This document shows, piece after piece, positions 45,835-54,488 of a stretch of DNA of 64,000 nt; position 1 is the stretch's first letter; each line of letters opens with the position of its first letter. Source of the stretch: an uncultured Prevotella sp. (lineage in GTDB: Bacteria > Bacteroidota > Bacteroidia > Bacteroidales > Bacteroidaceae). The DNA is taken from NCBI GenBank assembly GCA_900315775.1, contig ONAJ01000002.1:1-64000 (forward strand), given 5' to 3'. A program made the translations under genes and the position numbers. The notes beneath the pieces are model-generated. The model was given only the letters and a program-made list of their open reading frames with translations, did not search any database and was not told where the DNA came from.

Positions 45835-47381
45835 TTTTTATTATTGAAAAATTTCAATGCTTCTTCGTATTGACGGTCATTGCGCAGCGCTACCTGTACA
45901 ATACCCTTTTGATAGTAGTATGCAGCCACGATGTCTGCAACTATAGCCTGTTTTATTATCTTCTTGTGCCGGTCGAGGTCGCGTGCCAGGTTGTGCTGCA
46001 GTTTCTTCTCCAGCTGTTCAAACTCTGTCTTCGCGTCGTCATAGTAGCCCTCGAACTCCATAATCTTCTTCAGCTCCTTCATTACCTTAGCACTCTGCGG
46101 GTCGTATGTGAATCCGCTTGTGAGCACCCGCTGTTTGAACTCGTCGTACTCCTCGTCGGTGAGGTCGAAGTCCTTTGCTGGTACTATTGTGGGGTGCTTC
46201 TGCAGGTAGTCCTTGACGTATTCGAACATTACCTCCGTAGAATCTACTCCTGAGGCGCTCAGGTAGAACACTATGTTGGGCAGCGAGTCTGCCTTTACCT
46301 CTAAGTCGGGCACTACACCTGTTCCCTGTACACAGCGTCCGCTGGGCAGGTAGTACTTACTTGTAGTAAGCTTAAGCTGTCCGTTGTAGGGCAGGTCTAT
46401 AGGTACCTGTACCAGTCCTTTTCCGAAGGTCTTTGTACCCAGTATGGTAGCACGCTTATAGTCCTGCAGTGCACCACTTGTTATCTCGCTTGCCGACGCT
46501 GTCTCTCCGTTTACCAGCACCACCATAGGTGTTATGGTGTCTATGGGTTCTACCGTCGTCTTGTATTCGCTCTTTGCCCTTGCTATCTTACCCTTTGTCG
46601 TCACCACCGTCTTTCCCTTTGGTACGAACATATTGACAATCTTTACTGCCTCGCTCAACGAACCGCCGCCGTTACCTCTGAGGTCGAGTACCAGGTTTTT
46701 TATTCCCTGTTTCTTCAGGTCTATCAGGGCGTAGCGGAACTCCTTGGCGCAGTCCTCTGTAAAGCTGTTCAGGTTTATGTATCCCACGCTGTCGTTCTCC
46801 ACACCGTAGTATGGCATTGCGGGCAACTGTATAGGACGTCGTGTAATTTTCTTCTCAATAGTCTTTCCTGTCTCCGGACGGCGCACCTTCAGAAGGAATG
46901 TGGTGCCGGCATCGCCGCGCAGGTGGTTACTGACGTAAGCCACGTCCTTGTCGGTCATCACCGAGTCGTCAATGCTGAGTATCTCGTCGCCCTTCTTCAG
47001 TCCTGCCTCCTGTGCCGGAGTGCCCTCGTAGGGTTCGTCGATGACTACTCTCTTATCCTTCAGGTTGTAGCGTATCAGTGCTCCGATGCCCGCATACTTG
47101 CCGGTAATCATTGTGCGTAGCTCCTTTGTCTTGTCCTCAGGATAATATACTGTGTAAGGGTCCAGACTGCGCAACATAGCGCTGATACCTGTGCCTACGG
47201 TCTTCTCTGCATCCAACGTATCTACGTACATCATGTCCAAGCCACGATATATGGAGTTGAAAATCTCAAGACTCTTCGACATCTTGAAATTCGCATCTTC
47301 CTGCGCTGTCACAGCAGTAGTGCACAGCAACATCAACGCTGCTGCTATCACTCTGCACACATTGTATCTCTTATCTTGCAT
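45831..47381 (-). CDS. S41 family C-terminal processing peptidase (CtpA), periplasmic
   Basis: 516 residues with signal peptide ending TAVTAQ. PDZ domain with GIGALIRYN and KKGDEILSIDD, then catalytic Ser in GETASASEITSGAL and Lys in [10 protein letters not shown], and the SGRCVQGTGVVPD segment. It heads the rimP-nusA-infB operon. It is a paralogue of the protease at 11541-13124 but diverges at the C-terminus. Confidence 0.92.
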   Translation of the reverse strand: MQDKRYNVCRVIAAALMLLCTTAVTAQEDANFKMSKSLEIFNSIYRGLDMMYVDTLDAEKTVGTGISAMLRSLDPYTVYYPEDKTKELRTMITGKYAGIGALIRYNLKDKRVVIDEPYEGTPAQEAGLKKGDEILSIDDSVMTDKDVAYVSNHLRGDAGTTFLLKVRRPETGKTIEKKITRRPIQLPAMPYYGVENDSVGYINLNSFTEDCAKEFRYALIDLKKQGIKNLVLDLRGNGGGSLSEAVKIVNMFVPKGKTVVTTKGKIARAKSEYKTTVEPIDTITPMVVLVNGETASASEITSGALQDYKRATILGTKTFGKGLVQVPIDLPYNGQLKLTTSKYYLPSGRCVQGTGVVPDLEVKADSLPNIVFYLSASGVDSTEVMFEYVKDYLQKHPTIVPAKDFDLTDEEYDEFKQRVLTSGFTYDPQSAKVMKELKKIMEFEGYYDDAKTEFEQLEKKLQHNLARDLDRHKKIIKQAIVADIVAAYYYQKGIVQVALRNDRQYEEALKFFNNKK

Positions 47382-47464
47382 ATTCCTTGTTTATAATAAA
47401 AAAACCAGAAAGTCACTGTGTGACTCCCTAGTCCATCGTACACTATAATATTATAATGTGGGTG

Positions 47465-47496
47465 CAAAGGTAAGCATTATTGAGTAAAACACCAAA
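47465..47496 (-). promoter_or_regulatory. Promoter TTTG-N20-TACCTTTG for ctpA-rimP-nusA-infB
   Basis: Minus strand: TTTG (47493-47496), 20 bp, then TACCTTTG (47465-47472). The leader to ctpA is about 80 nt and contains an AGTCAC/GTGACT hairpin near 47410-47425. Confidence 0.85.
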
Positions 47497-47503
47497 AAAA
47501 ACT

Positions 47504-49570
47504 TCAATTTTCTTCTATTTTTGCTGCTTTTGCTGCTTCCTTTTCTGCTTTTTTAGCTGCTTTGGCGGCAGCTTTCTCTGCCTTACGCTTTTCCTTCTCA
47601 GCCTTCTTGGCGTCTTTTTCGGCTTGTTTTGCTTGTTTCTTCGCCTCCTTCTCCGCCTTTATCTTGTCGCGTTCCTCTTTGCTTTTGCCGCTATGGATGC
47701 TCATCTTAGGCTTTATCTTCGTCTTCTTCATCTCATCGGTATTGGTGAAGGTGAAGTCGCATCCGAGATCAACGAACTTGCCTGGCGAGAACAGGTGACC
47801 TGTGGCGAGGGCGCCGTCGCTGTCGATGGTTATCTTGACGTCTTTGACCTTAATGAACTTATAGCTTGCCTTATCTACGACGGCATCGATATGACCTATT
47901 GGCAGTTTGCCACCCTTCAGACGACGCATCTTCGCGGTACGCGGTTTGGAGATGTCGAACTGGAAGTTGGCAGAGGCTCCTACGTCACCAATGTCGGGCA
48001 TGTCGAGAATCTTACCCAGCTTTACCGATTTGCCTCTCACGGCACCAGTGAGGTACTTGGTGAGACTGTTAATCATGAAGTTGAAGTCCAGATTGCCGTG
48101 TGGCGAGGTGAGTACTCCGCGGAAGAGCACACGTTTCCACAGCACGTCGAAAGAACCTATGTAGCCTATTGTTCCGAGGAGGTCAACCTGCTTCATCATG
48201 AACTTCTTGACAACGAACTGATTGATGATTTTTGTCTTTATGGCACCACGTGCCGCCATCTTGTTGACATCGAAGTGGACGTTGAGTTTATACTTGTCTC
48301 GGAGGTTTGTGATGTATCCTGTGGCGTTGATGGTAAGCAGTTTGTCGTCGGTGAAGACGAAGACGTCGGTGAAACGCATACCATTAGCATCGCCGACAAG
48401 ACGTGTCCTGAGGTTCAGTGGTAGTGTGAAATGTGAGAGCACAGGAGCGAAAGGACGCGAGATGTCGCGAAGTTGTGTGCGACCTGTTATCACGGACGTG
48501 CTGTAGTACATTAAGGAGTCAGCAGGATTTTTCTTCTTATTAGGCAACTTGATATAAGCGGTGTCGATGTTCAGCGTGGTGTTAATCTGTTGTACCATGA
48601 TATCACGAAGATGAACCTGCTTGCCGACAATCCTTGCCTTAGCACGGAGGTCGCGGATGTCGATACCCGTTGCGGCATCGCGTGCCACACCGCGGTCTAA
48701 CCACACTGCTATGGAGTCCTTGCCAAGATATTTCAGTGTGAGGTCAAGGTCGGAAACGATGTCAAGATGTCCTGCGTCGAACCATCCGCGCTTAGGACGA
48801 CCGGTATTACGTCGCGGTTTGCTGTTGTCGGTCTTGAAGTGAAGACCCTTAACCATTACTTGCGGGAACTTAGAACGTACCTCGCTGACCTTGAGGAAGT
48901 TCTTCACGGGACCTTTCTTTGTCTTACCCATCCACGAGGTCTCGAAATCCTTGATAACTATCTTCAGCTTTTCACGAGGAATCTCCTCGAGTTTTTCACC
49001 CGTATATTCTGCTCCGGTGAGACGCAACTCCTTGAGCTTCATGTGGTTCTGGTTGTAGCGCAGCTCTATGTCGCTAAGTTCTAAGTTGTCCAGTTTAAGT
49101 TCAAAAGTATTCTTCTTGTCTTTCTTCTCTTTGGCCTTGTCCTTTGACTTCTTGTCTTTCTTAAACGCATCGAGGACAAACTGGAAGTTGGCGGCGCTGT
49201 CAGGACGCTCTTTGTAGAGGTTGGCACGCAGTCCGCGAACCTCGATAGACGATACGGACACACGATTCTGGAGCATAGGAAGCAGGTCGGCATGAACCTC
49301 GAGAGCATCCATATCAAACATCTTACGCTTCTGCAGGTCTTCTACCTCAAGTCCGAAAAGGAACAGGTCGCCGTCGAAAACGCTAAAGCCCACGCTGTCA
49401 AGTTCTACGTGAGTGCCGAGTGTCTCGGTGAGATAATCCGTAGCACGCGACTTCATCCACGACTGGAAACTACCGGTATGGATAATAAATGTCGTTGCAA
49501 GAACAACTACCACAACAAAGGCCAACAGACCTCCTAAAACCTTTAGCGAAATGACAAGATAACGTTTCAT
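47504..49570 (-). CDS. AsmA-like envelope protein with Lys/Ala/Glu-rich tail
   Basis: 688 residues from the ATG at 49570. An N-terminal membrane anchor (residues 5-27) is followed by a long strand-rich region of AsmA/TamB character (HVELDSVGFSVFDGDLFLFGLEVED, repeated LRLTG and IDIRDLRAKAR motifs). AsmA-like proteins bridge inner and outer membranes and help lipid transport or outer-membrane homeostasis. The last 70 residues (KSKEERDKIKAEKEAKKQA onward) form a highly charged Lys/Ala/Glu repeat likely to be a helix or coiled coil. The start choice follows from a -7 box ending 5 bp before it. Confidence 0.8.
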   Translation of the reverse strand: MKRYLVISLKVLGGLLAFVVVVVLATTFIIHTGSFQSWMKSRATDYLTETLGTHVELDSVGFSVFDGDLFLFGLEVEDLQKRKMFDMDALEVHADLLPMLQNRVSVSSIEVRGLRANLYKERPDSAANFQFVLDAFKKDKKSKDKAKEKKDKKNTFELKLDNLELSDIELRYNQNHMKLKELRLTGAEYTGEKLEEIPREKLKIVIKDFETSWMGKTKKGPVKNFLKVSEVRSKFPQVMVKGLHFKTDNSKPRRNTGRPKRGWFDAGHLDIVSDLDLTLKYLGKDSIAVWLDRGVARDAATGIDIRDLRAKARIVGKQVHLRDIMVQQINTTLNIDTAYIKLPNKKKNPADSLMYYSTSVITGRTQLRDISRPFAPVLSHFTLPLNLRTRLVGDANGMRFTDVFVFTDDKLLTINATGYITNLRDKYKLNVHFDVNKMAARGAIKTKIINQFVVKKFMMKQVDLLGTIGYIGSFDVLWKRVLFRGVLTSPHGNLDFNFMINSLTKYLTGAVRGKSVKLGKILDMPDIGDVGASANFQFDISKPRTAKMRRLKGGKLPIGHIDAVVDKASYKFIKVKDVKITIDSDGALATGHLFSPGKFVDLGCDFTFTNTDEMKKTKIKPKMSIHSGKSKEERDKIKAEKEAKKQAKQAEKDAKKAEKEKRKAEKAAAKAAKKAEKEAAKAAKIEEN

Positions 49571-49575
49571 GGGGA

Positions 49576-49583
49576 CAAAGTTA
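49576..49583 (-). promoter_or_regulatory. -7 element TAACTTTG for the AsmA-like gene
   Basis: Minus strand TTTTTTTGTAACTTTGTCC, five bases before the ATG; abutting TTTTG and no canonical -33. Predicted leaderless or nearly so. Confidence 0.75.
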
Positions 49584-49626
49584 CAAAAAAACATATATAA
49601 ATAAAGGTGTAATTGTGAATTTTTTG

Positions 49627-49634
49627 TACTTTTG
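49627..49634 (+). promoter_or_regulatory. -7 element TACTTTTG for the pectate lyase
   Basis: Sequence TTTTTTGTACTTTTGTGCC; TTTTG abuts the box. 28 bp before the ATG at 49663. Divergent from the AsmA-like promoter. Confidence 0.75.
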
Positions 49635-49662
49635 TGCCGAATAAACAACAAAACAAACTATT

Positions 49663-51918
49663 ATGAATACTTATAAGCTTAAAATGGCACTGTGTTTCCT
49701 GACGTGTTCGTTGTTTGCAAACGTCATTAGCGCACGCCAGTTGTGGATAGAGCCAGGCACTAATCCGCAACCTGTTATAGAAGCCCTCGTGGCTGGCGAC
49801 ACCCTGTGGGTAAAGGCGGGAGTGTATGACAATATCGACGACATGATTAATGTGCGACACAGTGGTACTCGCCATCATCGTATCTGTGTGTTCGGATATG
49901 GCGACGGAAGAGCCGTCTTTGACTTTAAGAACCAGCCGCATACGGGTGATGACAATGCGGGACAATATAGGGGAGTGCTCATGAACCCCTGTGCCGACTA
50001 CTGGTATTGGCGCGACATAGACTTCACTCATGCCGCCGATAATGGAATGAAACTGGAAGCATCGTACTGTGTCATAGAGCGATGTAACTTCTATCGTAAC
50101 GGTGATACAGGACTACAACTGGGATTTGATAAAGATGGCAATGGAGGTAACAACCGTAACCAGAAATTCCTCTATGGACGATATAACCAGATTATCAATT
50201 GCGACTCATACTACAACTATGATGTGCAAAGCCACGGAGGAAATGCCGACGGTTTTGCTAATAAGCTCTATCCAGGACCAGGCAATGAGTGGCACGGAGA
50301 CCGCTGCTGGGGAAATAGTGACGACGGATGGGACCTTTACTATGCTGCATACCCCTGCATGATAGAAAACTGCTGGGCAATATGGAACGGATATCTTGAG
50401 GACGGCTCTATAGGTGTTAATGGTAACGGCTTCAAACAGGGTGGCAACAAACAAGGTGGTGGTTCGTACGGAGCACACATATTCATGAACTGTGTGGCAG
50501 CGTACAACCTGTATCACGGCTTTGACCAGAATAATCACAACGAGGGCAACTGGATAATAAACTGTACAGCCTTTGGCAATAAACAGGTGAACTTCCGCTT
50601 TAACTGCGATGTAGAAATGTTGGGAGGAACAGTATTTCACTTACGTAACTGTCTCGGATTCCGTCCGGGCGAGGCAAATCATCGCTTCGGAGATATGTGG
50701 CCCGACTCAAAGGCTACCAACTGGCAGGACATCCTGGGAGTGTCTCCACAATATAATATGGGGAAGGGAACAAATCCGGAAACAGGACAGGAGTACGTAC
50801 GCATAAGCGCTAAGGACTGGCCTGACTACGACGACCAGTTTGAGGACATAACACTGGAGACTGCTATAGGACCAAGACAGCCTAACGGAGAACTTCCGCT
50901 GGGATTCGCACGACTGAAGGAAAACAGCATCTTCGTGGATAAGGGCGTAGAGATAAAAGACCTGAAGTGTGAGGACATCTTCCAAGAGCAGTATAAACTG
51001 CCCGGAGCATGGCTCGACGACTACTCTACAACAGTTACTTTGCCCTTCGCAGGGGCTGCCCCAGACTATGGTGCTTACGAACAGGGTATGGAACGTCCAA
51101 CATATAATACGCTGGAGATGCTTCCTGTTAACGACGGCACTATGTTCGACGTTATGGAGGTGAACAAAATAGGCGATAAGTGGTACAAAGAACTGAAATT
51201 TATTGATGACGAGTTGTTCCAGACAACAGCACTGAATGAAGAGACGGCAAAGTACATCACGGATGCAAGTACACAAAATAGTGTTAATCCGACATACTAC
51301 GGCAAGAGCGGCAATAAGGAGCAGCGCAAAATGGGACAGCTCTACGGAGGTGGTACGCTGGGAGCATACAAGGTGGCAAAGAGCGGTGGATTTATAGAAC
51401 TTACGCTGCCCTCGCTGTCTATGATGCGCTCAGACATGTATCCCGCCGGTGACACCACCTTTAAGTTGGAGTGGCACTATGCTGACAACACTGATAGCGG
51501 TGATGGCGAGACTGTGAGCTACGACAGACGTTTGCACTGTTTCGACTTTCTTGCCTACGGCATACCACGCAGTGTGAAGCCTATCGTGGTGAAGTTGACA
51601 AATACTGGCGGTCAGGACCTCTACCTCACAGACCTGTTGGTAAGTGGTTTTGAGGAAACAGAAGAACCACAACCGATAACTCCTGTTGACGGCATCGTAG
51701 ATGTAAAGAACAACCACGAGATCTTCTTTACTTCTAACGGCATCATTGCCTATGGTGACGTGAAGGAAATAATGGTATATAATGCTGCCGGCATGCTGAC
51801 AAAGAAATCGGAGAAATCGCAATTCTGCAACCTCTCCGATGTAGGCAGCGGCATATATACCGTTGTGATTTGTGATAATGACGGCTCTACAACAGTGCGG
51901 AAATTCCTAAGGCACTAA
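49663..51918 (+). CDS. Secreted pectate lyase, polysaccharide lyase family 9
   Basis: 751 residues with signal peptide (cleavage near VISA-R). Right-handed beta-helix over about residues 30-400. PL9 calcium and catalytic residues are recognisable: NADGFANK (Asp 197), NSDDGWD (Asp 220, 221, 224) and NGNGFKQGG (Lys 258 as the base). The spacing matches family 9 lyases. A second domain of about 200 residues and a C-terminal secretion tail (VYNAAGMLTKK ... IYTVVICDNDGSTTVRKFL) follow, of the type IX sort. It cleaves polygalacturonate by beta-elimination. It converges on and overlaps the pectinesterase gene by 12 bp. Confidence 0.9.
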   Translation: MNTYKLKMALCFLTCSLFANVISARQLWIEPGTNPQPVIEALVAGDTLWVKAGVYDNIDDMINVRHSGTRHHRICVFGYGDGRAVFDFKNQPHTGDDNAGQYRGVLMNPCADYWYWRDIDFTHAADNGMKLEASYCVIERCNFYRNGDTGLQLGFDKDGNGGNNRNQKFLYGRYNQIINCDSYYNYDVQSHGGNADGFANKLYPGPGNEWHGDRCWGNSDDGWDLYYAAYPCMIENCWAIWNGYLEDGSIGVNGNGFKQGGNKQGGGSYGAHIFMNCVAAYNLYHGFDQNNHNEGNWIINCTAFGNKQVNFRFNCDVEMLGGTVFHLRNCLGFRPGEANHRFGDMWPDSKATNWQDILGVSPQYNMGKGTNPETGQEYVRISAKDWPDYDDQFEDITLETAIGPRQPNGELPLGFARLKENSIFVDKGVEIKDLKCEDIFQEQYKLPGAWLDDYSTTVTLPFAGAAPDYGAYEQGMERPTYNTLEMLPVNDGTMFDVMEVNKIGDKWYKELKFIDDELFQTTALNEETAKYITDASTQNSVNPTYYGKSGNKEQRKMGQLYGGGTLGAYKVAKSGGFIELTLPSLSMMRSDMYPAGDTTFKLEWHYADNTDSGDGETVSYDRRLHCFDFLAYGIPRSVKPIVVKLTNTGGQDLYLTDLLVSGFEETEEPQPITPVDGIVDVKNNHEIFFTSNGIIAYGDVKEIMVYNAAGMLTKKSEKSQFCNLSDVGSGIYTVVICDNDGSTTVRKFLRH

Positions 51919-54201
51919 CACTTTGCGTGTGGTGCGACTGCCGTCAGCTCTCGTATTAATCTCAATGTAAAGTCCCTGCTTCAAAGCAGTAGAACGAATA
52001 CCTGATGTGGTGTAGTACTCTGTACGCACCACATCATTCATTTTTGCTGTTTCTATGGCGTCAACAGCAGTGCCTCCCTGTTCGAGAGACTTGCCGAATC
52101 CACCCATCATATTGGCGGCACGAACAGTGTATGTGCCTGATGGTCCGCCGGTAACATCGTAGCTGTCGGAAGTGCCGTCAACGATGGTGACATACTTTCC
52201 GTCACACTCAATGAGGAACGCCTTAGCATCTGTGCTTGCAGTCCATTTTAGTGTGGTGCCCTCGAGACTTACAGATGTCATCACTACCTGACGCGCATCA
52301 ACGTCAGGTTGCCAGTCGGGATAAACGCTTCGAAGGTTGAAACGATCCGTTTCTGACTCCTTGAGAATTGTTTCGTAGGTCTTACTGTCGGAAGCGGTGA
52401 AGGTAAGGACGTTAGTTTCAGGACTTACAACGATGCCGGACTCGTTCATGGTGTTATATTCGTAGAACTCCATAGCAAAACTGTCACTGGAGTTCTTTAT
52501 GCCCTTGACGGTTACACGAAGGCTATAGTCTATAGCCTTGCCACCAGTTTGGTCGTTGCCGACACGCTTTTCGGCATCGGCAGAAAGAGTAGTGTTGAGG
52601 AATGCCAACTTGGGCCATCCGCGCCATCCGCGTCCAAAGTCCCACGTGCGTGCCTTGCAATCTACAAAGCAGTCCTGGAAGATATATCCATGTCCTCCAG
52701 CCTGATTGAAGTCCTGAACTTTGGTATACGGCGCTGCAATGTGGGTATCGCCTTGATAAGTACCCTGTGAGGGTTTCCTGTTTACACACATAAGGTTACA
52801 ACGATTGAAAAATACGTCACCATTGCCGCAGATAAAGTCAACTGTTCCCTCGAACTGACAGTCCTCAAAATACAACTGTCCCACGTCGGTGTGCGAGTAG
52901 TAGGTGTCTTGATTCGATGATAAACGGATGTTCTTGCCTATAGTATGATGACCTTCGTCCTGAAGGGCTGCCGCCTGCCCCTCATCGCCTCCATAGGAGT
53001 AGTTGTTGAGTAGCGTGAGATCCTGCAGATAGGTCCCGGTACCCTTAATGACTATTGGCGATGTACGGCTGACGCTTGCCTGCTCGGGTTTTATCTGTAT
53101 GATTACGCCGGCGGTACTTTCACCGATGAGTGACACGTTGTCAACCTTTATGGTGTCTCTACCATAGGGAGTAAAGCCCGATTCCGGATTGTGATAGGTG
53201 CCGTAGTCGTATGTGCCGTTTTGCAGGAAGATATACTGACGAGAACCGGAGGTGTTCTCATTAGCCGCTTTGATGGCTGCACGCAGGGCGTTAACGTCGC
53301 CGGAAGGAATAACAGTATAGTCGCCTTTGAGGAAGTCTTCCTTGGAAGAATATTTCGCAGTGAGGTGGGTGTTCGCCTCCAACGTAAAGACGTAGGGAGA
53401 GGCTGTGGAAACGGTAGTGCCTGCCTCATCCTGCCAACCGGTAAAGATAAAACCGTCATTGGCTGTCTGCGAGAGTGTTATCTTCTCGCCTGTCGGAAAT
53501 GAAGTGCCTTCTGGTGATACCGTTACAATACCGGCTCCTGCAGGACTGACATCAACGTTGAGGCTGTAGGTGATAACCTCGCCGACAGTGCCGTAGAGGG
53601 TTCCTTCTATCTCTATGTCGCCAAGACTAACCTGCTTGCCGCTATTCATACCGTAGATGTTGATACGTAGTCCGCAAAGTCCTTCTGCTGCCTTGTTGCC
53701 TGTAAGGTCGAAGGAGTAGGTAGAAACGGTAGCATCGCTGCCGTCGCGATTAGGCTTCTTACCCGTCATAAGGGTCTTCGTAGTGTTGTCGTCATTAATC
53801 CAGTAGGCATCCATCTTGCAGTCGTCGGTAACCCAACGGGACGCCTTGAACGAGATATGGGTTGGAGTGAAGGCAATGCCAGGCTTTGGCTCAATCATAA
53901 AACATACTGCGTTGTTGTCGCTCATAGCCGACTTCTTACTATTCTGTTTGAAATAGGTCTGCGTAAGTCCGTCGGTGGTGTTAGCTACTCCGTTGACAGT
54001 GAGTTCGGAACCAATAGTCATATAGTCACGCAGGATGAAGTCGGAAGCTTGGGACGGAGAGAATGTTGCCGTCTGATTGGCAGTACCTAAATCCAACTTC
54101 CACGTTGCCTTCGATGCAATGTTGTCGGCGGTCTGGGCAAAAGCACAAACTGTACCAAACATTATGGCGAAAGCCAAGTAATATAGTCTGTTAGTGTTCA
54201 T
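51907..54201 (-). CDS. Secreted pectinesterase, carbohydrate esterase family 8, with N-terminal modules
   Basis: 764 residues. Signal peptide (MNTNRLYYLAFAIMFGTVCAFAQ), an unrecognised module to about 205, an InlB-type repeat (about 214-285), then the CE8 beta-helix: GQAAALQDEG, SNQDTYYSH (Gln 431, Asp 432), GTVDFICGNGD (Asp 455) and FGRGW with Arg 524. CE8 enzymes demethylate pectin, producing substrate for pectate lyases such as the neighbour. The C-terminus (YYTTSGIRSTALKQGLYIE...KVLVP) is a secretion-tail type. The catalytic set is intact. Confidence 0.9.
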   Translation of the reverse strand: MNTNRLYYLAFAIMFGTVCAFAQTADNIASKATWKLDLGTANQTATFSPSQASDFILRDYMTIGSELTVNGVANTTDGLTQTYFKQNSKKSAMSDNNAVCFMIEPKPGIAFTPTHISFKASRWVTDDCKMDAYWINDDNTTKTLMTGKKPNRDGSDATVSTYSFDLTGNKAAEGLCGLRINIYGMNSGKQVSLGDIEIEGTLYGTVGEVITYSLNVDVSPAGAGIVTVSPEGTSFPTGEKITLSQTANDGFIFTGWQDEAGTTVSTASPYVFTLEANTHLTAKYSSKEDFLKGDYTVIPSGDVNALRAAIKAANENTSGSRQYIFLQNGTYDYGTYHNPESGFTPYGRDTIKVDNVSLIGESTAGVIIQIKPEQASVSRTSPIVIKGTGTYLQDLTLLNNYSYGGDEGQAAALQDEGHHTIGKNIRLSSNQDTYYSHTDVGQLYFEDCQFEGTVDFICGNGDVFFNRCNLMCVNRKPSQGTYQGDTHIAAPYTKVQDFNQAGGHGYIFQDCFVDCKARTWDFGRGWRGWPKLAFLNTTLSADAEKRVGNDQTGGKAIDYSLRVTVKGIKNSSDSFAMEFYEYNTMNESGIVVSPETNVLTFTASDSKTYETILKESETDRFNLRSVYPDWQPDVDARQVVMTSVSLEGTTLKWTASTDAKAFLIECDGKYVTIVDGTSDSYDVTGGPSGTYTVRAANMMGGFGKSLEQGGTAVDAIETAKMNDVVRTEYYTTSGIRSTALKQGLYIEINTRADGSRTTRKVLVP

Positions 54202-54226
54202 AATAGATTAGTTTGTAATTCGCCTG

Positions 54227-54234
54227 CAAATGTA
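54227..54234 (-). promoter_or_regulatory. -7 element TACATTTG for the pectinesterase
   Basis: Minus strand TATTTGTACATTTGCAGG, 25 bp before the ATG at 54201. TTTG abuts the box directly. Confidence 0.7.
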
Positions 54235-54296
54235 CAAATAAAACGTAATAAATGATGCATAATTCGTAATTATTTTATTCCTTTTATTTTGTATTC

Positions 54297-54470
54297 TGCT
54301 CACTTAATCGTACTTTGCCACTTTGTGGCGAAGGTACTCACGTTCGGAAAAATTCAAATAAATTTGTTTTTTCTCTCACTTAATCGTACTTTGCCACTTT
54401 GTGGCGAAGGTACTCACGTTCGGAAAAATTCAAATAAATTTGTTTTTTCTCTCACTTAATCGTACCTTTG
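54297..54470 (+). repeat. 76-bp tandem promoter-containing repeats upstream of metG
   Basis: Two nearly identical 76-bp copies starting CACTTAATCG at 54301 and 54377, and a third partial copy from 54453. Each copy carries GCCAC-TTT-GTGGC and CGAA...TTCG hairpins, then AAATTTG. The two full copies hold TACTTTG (one base short of the consensus), while the last partial copy holds a full TACCTTTG. Confidence 0.95.
54439..54470 (+). promoter_or_regulatory. Promoter TTTG-N20-TACCTTTG for metG
   Basis: TTTG at 54439-54442 and TACCTTTG at 54463-54470, 18 bp before the metG ATG. The upstream TTTG belongs to the second 76-bp repeat copy. Confidence 0.87.
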
Positions 54471-54488
54471 CAGGCAAATTACGAAAAT

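Noticed and set aside
54297..54470. 76-bp repeats considered as CRISPR or IS ends
   Set aside because: No spacers, no transposase and no terminal inverted repeats; the units align as promoter duplications.
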